Below are positions 1 to 5,607 of a DNA stretch of 6,146 nucleotides, piece by piece. Below the pieces are notes generated by a model. The model was not told where the DNA came from and did no database searches. It saw nothing but the letters and a program-made list of their open reading frames with translations. The stretch's first letter is position 1; every line of letters begins with the position of its first letter. A program made the translations under genes and the position numbers. The stretch is taken from contig CAUJJY010000226.1 of NCBI GenBank assembly GCA_963205155.1, positions 1-6,146 on the forward strand, given 5' to 3'. This DNA is from Candidatus Zixiibacteriota bacterium. GTDB lineage: Bacteria; Zixibacteria; MSB-5A5; CAIYYT01.

Positions 1-427
1 CAATAAAAACCTCTTCAATTCGCGAGTACTGGATTTGCCGCGCAACAATGCGACACGCCATTCCGCTGGCGAGTGAATGATTCCACAGCTTCTCGCTGAA
101 CTTGGCGTTGTCTTTCCGGTTGTAGATCGAGTGAGTTGAAGACGCAATTACCATTGAGCGCAGTGTGTAGAAACCCAGTATCAGAATTGCCTCTTTAATA
201 GAAGACACCGATCTGGATCGCCCATAGAATGATGAGTTGGAAAGCTTGAGTACTTTTGCGGTCAGAGTCGCATCAGACGCCAGGACATCGCCGAGGTCTT
301 CCACGGATGCGTTAAGATCAGCGGTCAGTCCCATGACGGCAGAAACAATCGCCGGCGAAGCCGGGAGTTCCCCAATCGTCATTGTTATCTTGTCGAGCAT
401 TGAATACTTAACGACCGCAATCGACAT
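1..427 (-). CDS. HDOD-domain signalling protein, N-terminal part (runs off left edge)
   Basis: Translating the minus strand from the ATG at 427-425 gives 142 residues without a stop up to the window edge. The fold signature is that of the HDOD domain, an HD-related output domain of bacterial signal transduction that usually lacks the metal-binding residues of true HD phosphohydrolases. Visible landmarks are LPASP at residues 21-25, LTAKVLKLSNSSFYG at 55-69, SIKEAILILGF at 76-86, and LWNHSLASGMACRIVA at 114-129. Each matches the family pattern in order and spacing. The remaining HDOD half and any further domain (GGDEF, EAL, receiver, GAF) lie outside the window. An in-frame TAG 30 nt upstream of the ATG limits the N-terminus; a GTG two codons upstream or Met10 are alternative starts, and the Shine-Dalgarno (GGAAC or GGAA) is weak. 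HDOD proteins often act in motility, c-di-GMP or stress signalling, but the specific role here cannot be read. The gene diverges from the secreted-protein genes. Confidence 0.85.
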   Translation of the reverse strand, partial: MSIAVVKYSMLDKITMTIGELPASPAIVSAVMGLTADLNASVEDLGDVLASDATLTAKVLKLSNSSFYGRSRSVSSIKEAILILGFYTLRSMVIASSTHSIYNRKDNAKFSEKLWNHSLASGMACRIVARQIQYSRIEEVFI

Positions 428-456
428 TTCCACGTTCCGATTTGTTAAAGAGTTAT

Positions 457-484
457 CCTATAAGAAGATATCGGAAATTGTCCA
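457..484 (-). promoter_or_regulatory. Putative sigma70-type promoter for the HDOD gene
   Basis: Read on the minus strand, TGGACA (484-479, five of six matches to TTGACA) is followed after 16 bp by TATAGG (462-457, four of six matches to TATAAT). The predicted start near 450 would leave a leader of about 23 nt before the ATG at 427. Position and spacing fit, but the -10 is poor and the match is by eye only. Confidence 0.35.
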
Positions 485-600
485 GATTGCTTGATACGTA
501 GGAGTCAGTACACCAAAAATTCCTCACGTTTTTTCTTGCTCTCAATGGAACTGCGATGTTTATTCGCGGTTAGAACAATTGGCCGAAGTAGGGTGTAGTC

Positions 601-636
601 CCAAATTTGAGTTTCCTGCCCCCCTCTCAGATTTGG
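601..636. repeat. 11-bp inverted repeat (hairpin) with C-rich loop
   Basis: CCAAATTTGAG (601-611) pairs with CTCAGATTTGG (626-636) over 11 positions, with one G-U wobble as RNA. The 14-nt loop (612-625) contains a run of six C. There is no T-run directly after the stem on the plus strand; a TTTTTT run follows 17 nt later (654-659). It could be a transcribed RNA structure, a small dispersed element or a protein site. Its role is unknown. Confidence 0.45.
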
Positions 637-811
637 CACCTGTCGCTTCGGCCTTTTTTGTTGGCGCGTTTTCAAATTCCGGCTGATTTCCTCACAAATT
701 GCCGTGAATTGGCGCAAACAAAGGGCAAAACCGCCAAATTCCAAGCTGAAACACTGTTTCGCAATCACCCGCCACAGTTCCAAAAAAGTACTCAAATTCG
801 CCAAAATCCTG

Positions 812-840
812 TTGACATCCCCTGTTACTCCGTGTATATT
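812..840 (+). promoter_or_regulatory. Near-consensus sigma70 promoter, TTGACA-N17-TATATT
   Basis: A perfect -35 (TTGACA, 812-817) is followed by an optimal 17-bp spacer and TATATT (835-840, five of six matches to TATAAT). Transcription would begin near 847 and run right towards the dockerin gene at 1183, giving a leader of about 335 nt, or it would make a separate small RNA. This is the best promoter match I found in the window. It also indicates a housekeeping sigma factor with the classical consensus rather than the TTTG-type -33 motif of Bacteroidota. Confidence 0.6.
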
Positions 841-846
841 CCCGCT

Positions 847-1182
847 GAAGTGAACACAAGGTCTAAACCTTAAACCGTCTTACTCATTTAGATATTTAGC
901 CAATTCGAATCATCGCAGACAAAACAGCGATACACTATTTCTCGAAATACGGGTTGGTGGAATTCGGCTCTTTTACTACAAATTAGCACTTTACACTTAG
1001 TATCGCCAAGTTCTCTCGTGGGCGATGTTATTGATGTGGAACGTTTCGATAGGTTCTTACCGGAAAACACAAGACAAGAAAGACTGCGAATAACGCGACG
1101 GAGACTGTACAGAGGCCAAACAGCTACCGATTAACTAATGTAACGGTTTAGTAGTTTCTTACACGGGCAAGGAGGTTGCTTG
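847..1182 (+). other. Long structured 5' leader or small-RNA region
   Basis: This is the segment between the predicted transcription start and the dockerin gene. It holds small inverted repeats: ATCGC/GCGAT (912-916 with 927-931), TATTTC/GAAATA (936-941 with 944-949), and ATCGCC/GGCGAT (1002-1007 with 1021-1026). None is followed by a U-tract, so I see no terminator separating a small RNA from the gene. No riboswitch class I know is recognisable. The region may simply be an untranslated leader, and each stem alone is short enough to occur by chance. Confidence 0.3.
1169..1175 (+). promoter_or_regulatory. Ribosome binding site that fixes the start at 1183
   Basis: AAGGAGG lies 7 nt before the ATG at 1183. 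An in-frame TTG at 1180 directly precedes that ATG, but ATG with this spacing is the better choice. Confidence 0.8.
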
Positions 1183-2127
1183 ATGGCCAGGAATTGGCGT
1201 TATTTCTCGATCGCGTTGGTGGTTATTATCACAGTCGCGATTTGGGCTTCGGTGGGCGAAAAAGCCGCGACAGCACCGAACGCTCTCGAGTTGGTCTGTC
1301 AGGTAGAATCGGTTTCTACCGGGCTCTCTAACGGATCGATTGTGGTTCCGGTTAATGTTTCCAACATCACTGATTCCATTGCAGGTTTCCAGTTGTGGAT
1401 TAACATATCGGAGCCGTCACTTGTGAAGTTCAAGTCTGATTCGATCCGCTATCCCGGGACCGACAGCGCTATTTACTTCGCCAAGTTCGATACAGTTGGC
1501 ACCCGCGTGCGCGGCTGGGAGTACATCCAGGCGCGTATCCTCGATGATTCTATTGGCGCGCTTCTCAATATCATCGGTACTGCCGATAACGGCGGTGCTC
1601 CGATTAAGCCGCCGCTCACTCCCGGTTCTGGAACATTCATCAAACTATTCCTTGAGACTAAGGGAGCTTTGGGCGACTCGATTTGTGACAGCGCAACTGT
1701 CTCACTTGTAATCAACCGTGCCCAGACTCGTTTCTCCGACCAGCATGGCGATTTGATCGCCTACGCCTGTACGGCGTATGTGGAAACGACCTATCAAAAT
1801 TGCGCCCAATTTGTCGGGCCCAACTGTGTCAGTTGGTTTGACACTGTTTTGACCCCGGGCAATAACTGCACATTCGACACGACCGCCGGCATCTTTCTCG
1901 ACGGCAAGATTGCTTTCGAATGTTGTCTCTGTGGCGACGCCAATGGTACCGGCAGTATCAACATTTCCGACGCCGTCTTTGTTATCAATTACATCTTTGC
2001 GGGTGGCGCAGCGCCGAATCCGCCTTGTCTGGCCGATGCCAACGGTACCGGCAGTATTAACATTTCTGATGCTGTTTATATCATCAATTACATCTTCGGC
2101 GGCGGACCTATGCCGCACTGTCCGTAG
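1183..2127 (+). CDS. Secreted cohesin-like and dockerin type I protein
   Basis: This 314-residue protein starts with a basic segment (MARNWR) and a hydrophobic stretch at residues 8-24, a signal peptide or N-terminal anchor; cleavage near AATA (28-31) is possible. Residues about 35-200 form a cohesin-like beta-sandwich: SIVVPVNVSN, then SIAGFQLWINIS, and later GTFIKLFLETKG, the usual order of strands. A Cys-rich linker follows (about 205-250). The C-terminus is a dockerin with two calcium loops, GDANGTGSINISD at 251-263 and DANGTGSINISD at 285-296, each followed by a helix ending INYIF. Loop ligands D1, N3, N9 and D12 are present; position 5 is Thr instead of the usual Asp/Asn. Cohesin-dockerin pairing holds extracellular complexes together, so this protein could bind others and be bound itself. 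No catalytic domain is seen. It lacks the T9SS sorting domain found in the next gene and ends six residues after the second INYIF-G. The specific function is unknown. Confidence 0.85.
   Translation: MARNWRYFSIALVVIITVAIWASVGEKAATAPNALELVCQVESVSTGLSNGSIVVPVNVSNITDSIAGFQLWINISEPSLVKFKSDSIRYPGTDSAIYFAKFDTVGTRVRGWEYIQARILDDSIGALLNIIGTADNGGAPIKPPLTPGSGTFIKLFLETKGALGDSICDSATVSLVINRAQTRFSDQHGDLIAYACTAYVETTYQNCAQFVGPNCVSWFDTVLTPGNNCTFDTTAGIFLDGKIAFECCLCGDANGTGSINISDAVFVINYIFAGGAAPNPPCLADANGTGSINISDAVYIINYIFGGGPMPHCP
1936..2097 (+). repeat. Tandem dockerin-coding repeat, 99-bp period
   Basis: The segment starting at 1936 recurs at 2035 with a 99-bp (33-codon) shift. About 60 bp of each copy are closely similar, with most differences at third codon positions. 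It encodes the two calcium loops and helices of the dockerin. The pattern indicates an internal duplication kept under protein-level selection. Confidence 0.8.
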
Positions 2128-2135
2128 GTGGGTTT

Positions 2136-2158
2136 CTTAACGGCGAATTAACCGTAAG
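2136..2158 (+). terminator. Weak hairpin just after the dockerin gene
   Basis: CTTAACGG (2136-2143) pairs with CCGTAAG (2152-2158) through 7 bp with one bulged A and an 8-nt loop, starting 9 nt after the stop codon. The following bases (CTTAATTG) are not a proper U-tract, so termination would be inefficient at best. It could instead protect the 3' end of the message. Confidence 0.25.
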
Positions 2159-2160
2159 CT

Positions 2161-2210
2161 TAATTGAGAGCAATAATGAACATAGAGATTCGCATTATGA
2201 TAATTGAGAG
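2161..2210. repeat. 10-bp direct repeat TAATTGAGAG, 40 bp apart
   Basis: TAATTGAGAG occurs exactly at 2161-2170 and 2201-2210, a 40-bp shift (about four helical turns). Between them lies ATAATG/CATTAT (2173-2178 with 2193-2198), a 6-bp inverted repeat. The arrangement could mark paired regulator sites but may be coincidence. Confidence 0.3.
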
Positions 2211-2211
2211 T

Positions 2212-2223
2212 GAAAGGAGGTGA
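2212..2223 (+). promoter_or_regulatory. Orphan Shine-Dalgarno sequence GAAAGGAGGTGA
   Basis: These 12 bases are a perfect complement of the usual 3' tail of bacterial 16S rRNA (UCACCUCCUUUC). No ATG, GTG or TTG follows within ribosome-binding distance, and none of the next in-frame options makes a protein. A 15-codon frame (2176-2223, ATG start, TGA stop) ends inside it. Confidence 0.5.
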
Positions 2224-2378
2224 GAACGAGTTTAGGAGAAGAGGCTTAAACGTTCAACCACCATTGAGCTTGCCAGATTCAGTCATTGCGTACGGCTTCT
2301 GGGAAGATCATCCCCGCGCAAAAGAGCTCTGCATTGACAGAGACGCTTTTCGCGACTCACTTGGGGAGCAAATAAGTT

Positions 2379-2398
2379 TAGGGTAAGAGTTAACCCTA
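2379..2398 (+). repeat. Hairpin in the leader of the 888-residue gene
   Basis: TAGGGTAA (2379-2386) pairs with TTAACCCTA (2390-2398) with one bulged A and a 3-nt loop, about 40 nt before the start codon. No U-tract follows. It could stabilise the 5' end of the message or be an operator; the sequence does not decide. Confidence 0.4.
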
Positions 2399-2426
2399 CG
2401 CTAAAAATCGTTTCAGCAACCAATAT

Positions 2427-2431
2427 AGGAG
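2427..2431 (+). promoter_or_regulatory. Ribosome binding site of the 888-residue gene
   Basis: AGGAG lies 6 nt before the ATG at 2438, directly ahead of a clear signal peptide, so the start is secure. Confidence 0.8.
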
Positions 2432-2437
2432 CAAGAA

Positions 2438-5104
2438 ATGAAACGCATTTGTTTACTTCTTACTTCGTTTATGCTTCTTCTGACTGGTGCTATTTTCGCC
2501 CAACCTGGCGATATGTCAGTCGGTTTCAACAACGGAGACAATGTTGTCTACGCTGGTGAAAACAATCAAGTTCTTGAGTATTTCATGACCAACGCACAGC
2601 CGTTGGCAGCTGCCACGATCGGCTTTGGATTCACCTCCACTGCTGGCGCGTTCAGCTTCAATACCGGTTGGACAGGCGCTTTCGGATTCCGTCCGGCCCT
2701 TAACCCGGTATTGGCTATCGTTGATGCTTCCGCGGACAGAACGTTATATTGGGACAATACCTATGCCCCGGGTAACGCGTTTGCCGTGTCGAACCTTCCT
2801 AACTTCATCCTCCTTGGCGGTGTCGCGAACGATCCGAGCACCTATATGCCGGCTCACGCCGTCTCCACCAAGATCTGGACGATGTCAGTCAACGCTACTA
2901 CCTTAGTGCCGACAGTCGGCGGTTTCTGTGTTGACAACATCTTCGTTCCGCCGGCAGGTTCCTGGACGTTTGACATTGGTGGTCCGAGCTATGATCCGAC
3001 CTTCCAAGGTCAGCCGAACCCGGGTGGCCAGTCCAATCCGGACGCCCCGGCAGTATGCTTCGACGTTATCATTCGTCCGTGCTTCCCGGTGACCATCACC
3101 GTCGATCCAGGTGCAGCGGTTAACAAGAACCACTGCTCCGCCTATACGTTCGACTTTGATGCCACCACGGATGCCGGTGCCTTGCCGATCAGCTGGACGA
3201 CCTCCGCTGGTACGATCAATGCTTCGACTGGTGAACTTTCCGTTCCGGCTCTTGCCGCTTGCGGAACCACCGATGTCACCGTGACCGCTACCAACGATTG
3301 CTCCAGCACGGACAACCACGCCTTCACGATTACCTGGACCAACAACGCTCCGACCATCACGGTTTGCCCGACTGGTCAGAAGGTTGGAAAAGGAAATCCG
3401 TATAGCTTCGACTTCAATTCAGTTGATGCCGATCCTTGCGACGCAGCTGTTTGGACAGTCGCGGCTCTTGATCCGGTTGTGAACGCCCCGTCGATCAGCG
3501 GCACGGGCCTCTTCAGCTGGTTGAGTGACGTCTCCGAAGGCGCGACCACGAAGAACTTCACGATTACCGTGACGGATCCTTGCGGTGGTTCAGCTACCTG
3601 TAACCTTGCGGTTGAAGTCCTTGACGTTCAGCCGATCGTTATCAAGATCGAAAAGACTCACAACACCCTTCAGGGCCAGTTTGAGTACGTTTCGATTACC
3701 AAAGAAGGTGGCTCGGATGCCATGGGCGGTTTTGATTTCTTAATCGCTTATGATGCGTCAGCCCTCAGCTTCTTCTCCGCCGAACTTGGCGCGGCCCTCG
3801 GCCCGCTCGGTTGCGGATGGGAATACTTTACCTATCGTTACGGCGCGCAGGGTAACTGCGGTGGACCGTGCCCGAGTGGTATGCTTCGCGTAGTCGCGAT
3901 TGCCGATGCCAACAACGGCGCCAACCATCCGTCCTGCTTCTCCGTTGCGAATGGTACCGAGCTCGTCAGCCTTAAGTTCTATGTTACGAACGACCGTACC
4001 TACGAATGCCAGTACGTGCCGATCCGCTTCGCGTGGATTGATTGCGGCGACAACGGCATTTCGAACATCGCTGGTGATACCCTTTGGATTTCGGACCAGG
4101 TATTTGATTTCGAAAATACCGATCCGCTTACCGATCCGAACTACAACATCACCGACATGAGCTGCTACTTCGCCATCTCCTATGGTGGTGCCTGCAGCGC
4201 TTGCGATGTTTCGATGAAGTACGAACCCGTTCGTTTCATCCTGTTCTGGAACGGCGGTGTTGATATCGTTTGCGCCGACTCAATCGACGCTCCTGGCGAT
4301 CTCAACTTGAACGGTATTGCGTACGAAATCGCAGACGCAGTTCTGTACACGAACTACTTCCTGTATGGTCTGTCCGCTCTGGATTCCAACCCGCAGTTCC
4401 GCGAAGCCCAAATTGCGGCTTCCGATGCCAACCAGGACGGTTCCGTCCTTACGGTCGGCGACCTTGTTTACTTGCTCCGCGTAGTTGTTGGCGATGCCCT
4501 TCCGTTCCCGAAGCTTGCCCCGTTTGCCAATACGGTCAACGTCAAGCTTGCTAACGGTGTGGTTTCGACCGACGCGTCGGTTGAAGTTGGTGCCGTGTAT
4601 GCCACGTTCAAGACGAACGGTGCCTACACCCTTACCAACAATTCCGATATGGTCCTGCTTAGCGCCGAGAACGAAGGTCTTGTGAAGGTCCTGGTTTATG
4701 CCGGACTTGAAAACATGAGCAATCGTCTCGAAGCCGGCAGCAACAGCCTGTTCACCATCGATGGTAACGTCGAACTCGTGAGCGTGGAAGTTGCCGACTA
4801 TAACGGTAGCATGTTGAACACCCGCATCAATAAGAATGTCCTGCCGACGGAATACAAGCTGTCGCAGAACACTCCGAATCCGTTCAACCCGACCACGAAG
4901 ATCGGTCTGGATCTGCCGACCGCTTCCGACTGGAACCTGAGCATTTACAACGTCGCCGGTCAGCTTGTGAAGAGCTTCGACGGCCGTGGCGTTGGCAATG
5001 TCACTGTTGAATGGGATGCCACGAATGCTGCTAGCGGTATCTATTTCTACAAGGCTACCGCCGGTTCATTCACTGACACCAAGAAGATGGTCCTGATGAA
5101 GTAA
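2438..5104 (+). CDS. Large secreted cohesin-like/Ig-like/dockerin protein with T9SS type A sorting domain
   Basis: This 888-residue protein has a signal peptide (residues 1-21, LLLTGAIFA then Q). Residues about 22-185 are a cohesin-like module ending FVPPAGSW (169-176). Two Ig-like repeats follow (about 216-300 and 303-396), each closing with FTIT (AFTITWTN, NFTITVTD). A second cohesin-like domain spans about 400-600. A dockerin-like pair comes next: PGDLNLNGIAYEIAD with D621, N623, N625, G626 and D633, then DANQDGSVLTVGD at 663-675. After a beta-rich module, residues about 803-888 form the T9SS type A sorting (FlgD-like Ig) domain: YKLSQNTPNPFNPTT from Y806 and the terminal KKMVLMK. Known biology of that domain predicts export across the outer membrane and attachment to the cell surface. 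Codon use is strongly biased (Pro mostly CCG, Lys mostly AAG), which suggests high expression. No enzyme domain is visible. A structural, adhesive or S-layer-like role is inference. Confidence 0.9.
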   Translation: MKRICLLLTSFMLLLTGAIFAQPGDMSVGFNNGDNVVYAGENNQVLEYFMTNAQPLAAATIGFGFTSTAGAFSFNTGWTGAFGFRPALNPVLAIVDASADRTLYWDNTYAPGNAFAVSNLPNFILLGGVANDPSTYMPAHAVSTKIWTMSVNATTLVPTVGGFCVDNIFVPPAGSWTFDIGGPSYDPTFQGQPNPGGQSNPDAPAVCFDVIIRPCFPVTITVDPGAAVNKNHCSAYTFDFDATTDAGALPISWTTSAGTINASTGELSVPALAACGTTDVTVTATNDCSSTDNHAFTITWTNNAPTITVCPTGQKVGKGNPYSFDFNSVDADPCDAAVWTVAALDPVVNAPSISGTGLFSWLSDVSEGATTKNFTITVTDPCGGSATCNLAVEVLDVQPIVIKIEKTHNTLQGQFEYVSITKEGGSDAMGGFDFLIAYDASALSFFSAELGAALGPLGCGWEYFTYRYGAQGNCGGPCPSGMLRVVAIADANNGANHPSCFSVANGTELVSLKFYVTNDRTYECQYVPIRFAWIDCGDNGISNIAGDTLWISDQVFDFENTDPLTDPNYNITDMSCYFAISYGGACSACDVSMKYEPVRFILFWNGGVDIVCADSIDAPGDLNLNGIAYEIADAVLYTNYFLYGLSALDSNPQFREAQIAASDANQDGSVLTVGDLVYLLRVVVGDALPFPKLAPFANTVNVKLANGVVSTDASVEVGAVYATFKTNGAYTLTNNSDMVLLSAENEGLVKVLVYAGLENMSNRLEAGSNSLFTIDGNVELVSVEVADYNGSMLNTRINKNVLPTEYKLSQNTPNPFNPTTKIGLDLPTASDWNLSIYNVAGQLVKSFDGRGVGNVTVEWDATNAASGIYFYKATAGSFTDTKKMVLMK

Positions 5105-5130
5105 TTTCGTCAGATTATCTTATCTGATTG

Positions 5131-5160
5131 GGTATGGGGAGAGTAAAATCTCCCCATATC
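5131..5160 (+). terminator. 12-bp hairpin after the 888-residue gene
   Basis: TATGGGGAGA (5133-5142) and TCTCCCCATA (5149-5158) pair perfectly over 10 bp. Two further outer pairs (G5131-C5160, and the wobble G5132-U5159) give 12 bp with a 6-nt loop. It begins 26 nt after the stop. Only two T follow before TTAAAAG, so as an intrinsic terminator it lacks a good U-tract. It may act as an mRNA 3' stabiliser with the second hairpin downstream completing termination. Confidence 0.6.
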
Positions 5161-5180
5161 TTAAAAGCGAAATGGTTTTA

Positions 5181-5188
5181 GAGGAGGA
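5181..5188 (+). promoter_or_regulatory. Second orphan Shine-Dalgarno-like sequence GAGGAGGA
   Basis: GAGGAGGA lies 76 nt after the stop of the large gene. No ATG, GTG or TTG follows at usable distance; only an ATT frame of five codons does. It may be chance or a relic start region. Confidence 0.25.
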
Positions 5189-5236
5189 TATTCAAGAAAC
5201 TTTCTAACGGTTTACGGACAGGGCGATTAGTGAAAT

Positions 5237-5287
5237 GCTTGGCACTAATGCGACTTTAAAGTTCGTATGCCAGGCCATTTTTATTTT
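5237..5287 (+). terminator. Hairpin with U-rich tail, likely intrinsic terminator
   Basis: GCTTGGCA (5237-5244) pairs with TGCCAGGC (5268-5275) over 8 bp with one wobble, followed by CATTTTTATTTTA. The 23-nt interior contains the self-complementary ACTTTAAAGT (5253-5262), so it can fold further. An alternative stem ATTAGTG/CACTAAT (5226-5232 with 5243-5249) overlaps and would compete. Position about 130 nt after the stop of the large gene fits a message end. Confidence 0.5.
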
Positions 5288-5518
5288 AGGGAATAGTTGA
5301 GCCGTTAGAGATGATTGCAGAACTTTGCAGACACGATTCGAGAAATATGCAATCGCGCGCCGCCACGCCGCAAGATTCCATGATTCTCAATCTTACTTCA
5401 CGTTATGCTCTACGACGCTACTTCATTGTAAGTGACTTATTATCAGCCGTTTCCGAGACGGCACTCGATCGAGATTGGAAAATGCTCCTGCAGGATGGTT
5501 GGAAAACGTCAAGACCCA

Positions 5519-5584
5519 CCTTGGCATGTCCGTTGCAATGTCTACATCGGAATATGCCCAAGGACTCATTATGCCATTTTGGCA
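5519..5584 (+). repeat. Two consecutive hairpins in the leader of the third gene
   Basis: CCTTGGCATG (5519-5528) pairs with TATGCCCAAGG (5553-5563) through 10 bp including a terminal wobble, with one bulged C. The 24-nt loop contains a nested CCG/CGG pair (5530-5532 with 5548-5550). Eight bases later TGCCA/TGGCA (5572-5576 with 5580-5584) forms a short stem with a TTT loop, ending 9 nt before the ribosome binding site. They could control translation; no known riboswitch is recognised. Confidence 0.35.
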
Positions 5585-5607
5585 GAACTGACAGAGGTCG
5601 CGGACTT

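Larger units (their letters stand above)
428..1182. other. 755-bp divergent intergenic region without a convincing gene
   Basis: No reading frame here combines a start codon, a ribosome binding site and protein-like composition. The longest frames (minus 505-804, plus 607-873) are antisense to each other, begin at poorly supported starts and match no family I recognise. What the region does hold is an 11-bp hairpin at 601-636, a strong rightward promoter at 812-840, and several small inverted repeats between 912 and 1027. It separates the leftward HDOD gene from the rightward secreted-protein genes, so it should contain the control regions of both. Confidence 0.6.
2128..2437. other. 310-bp intergenic region between the two large secreted-protein genes
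   Basis: No convincing gene is present. A frame from a TTG at 2204 to 2386 has no suitable ribosome binding site and encodes nothing recognisable. Visible elements are the hairpin at 2136-2158, a 10-bp direct repeat TAATTGAGAG (2161-2170 and 2201-2210), a full-length Shine-Dalgarno sequence without a start (2212-2223), a perfect TTGACA at 2334-2339 lacking a good -10 partner, and a hairpin at 2379-2398. Because terminator and promoter signals are both weak, cotranscription with the upstream gene is possible. Confidence 0.5.
5105..5607. other. 503-bp intergenic region before the third secreted-protein gene
   Basis: The first 180 bp hold the two terminator-like hairpins. From 5311 an ATG opens a frame that stays open for 99 codons and joins the downstream gene in frame, but its Arg-, Cys-, His- and Met-rich translation does not look like a protein domain and a signal peptide begins at 5608. 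Further inverted repeats are GCCGTTT/AGACGGC (5446-5462), a 10-bp bulged stem (5519-5563) and TGCCA/TGGCA (5572-5584). I found no good -35/-10 pair for the third gene. Confidence 0.5.

Noticed and set aside
237..494. Plus-strand 85-codon frame
   Set aside because: It is a shadow of the HDOD gene on the opposite strand, whose translation has clear family motifs.
505..804. Minus-strand 99-codon frame in the spacer
   Set aside because: It starts at TTG, has no clear ribosome binding site, shows no recognisable domain and overlaps the 601-636 hairpin. It is better explained as noncoding or repeat DNA.
607..873. Plus-strand 88-codon frame
   Set aside because: It is antisense to the previous frame, runs through the hairpin and the promoter at 812-840, and has no ribosome binding site or domain.
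888..1070. Minus-strand 60-codon frame in the leader region
   Set aside because: No ribosome binding site, no domain, and opposite to the predicted leader transcript.
2334..2362. Perfect TTGACA as promoter for the 888-residue gene
   Set aside because: At 17-18 bp spacing the -10 would be TCACTT or CACTTG, matching the consensus at two or fewer positions.
2204..2386. Plus-strand frame from a TTG in the second spacer
   Set aside because: The strong Shine-Dalgarno lies after, not before, the TTG, and the translation matches nothing I know.
1141..5214. Shared 10-mer TAACGGTTTA at 1141 and 5205
   Set aside because: Several 10-mer matches are expected by chance in a window this long, and the flanks do not match.
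5464..5473. Palindrome CTCGATCGAG
   Set aside because: 10-bp perfect palindromes occur several times per 6 kb by chance, and nothing around it suggests an operator.
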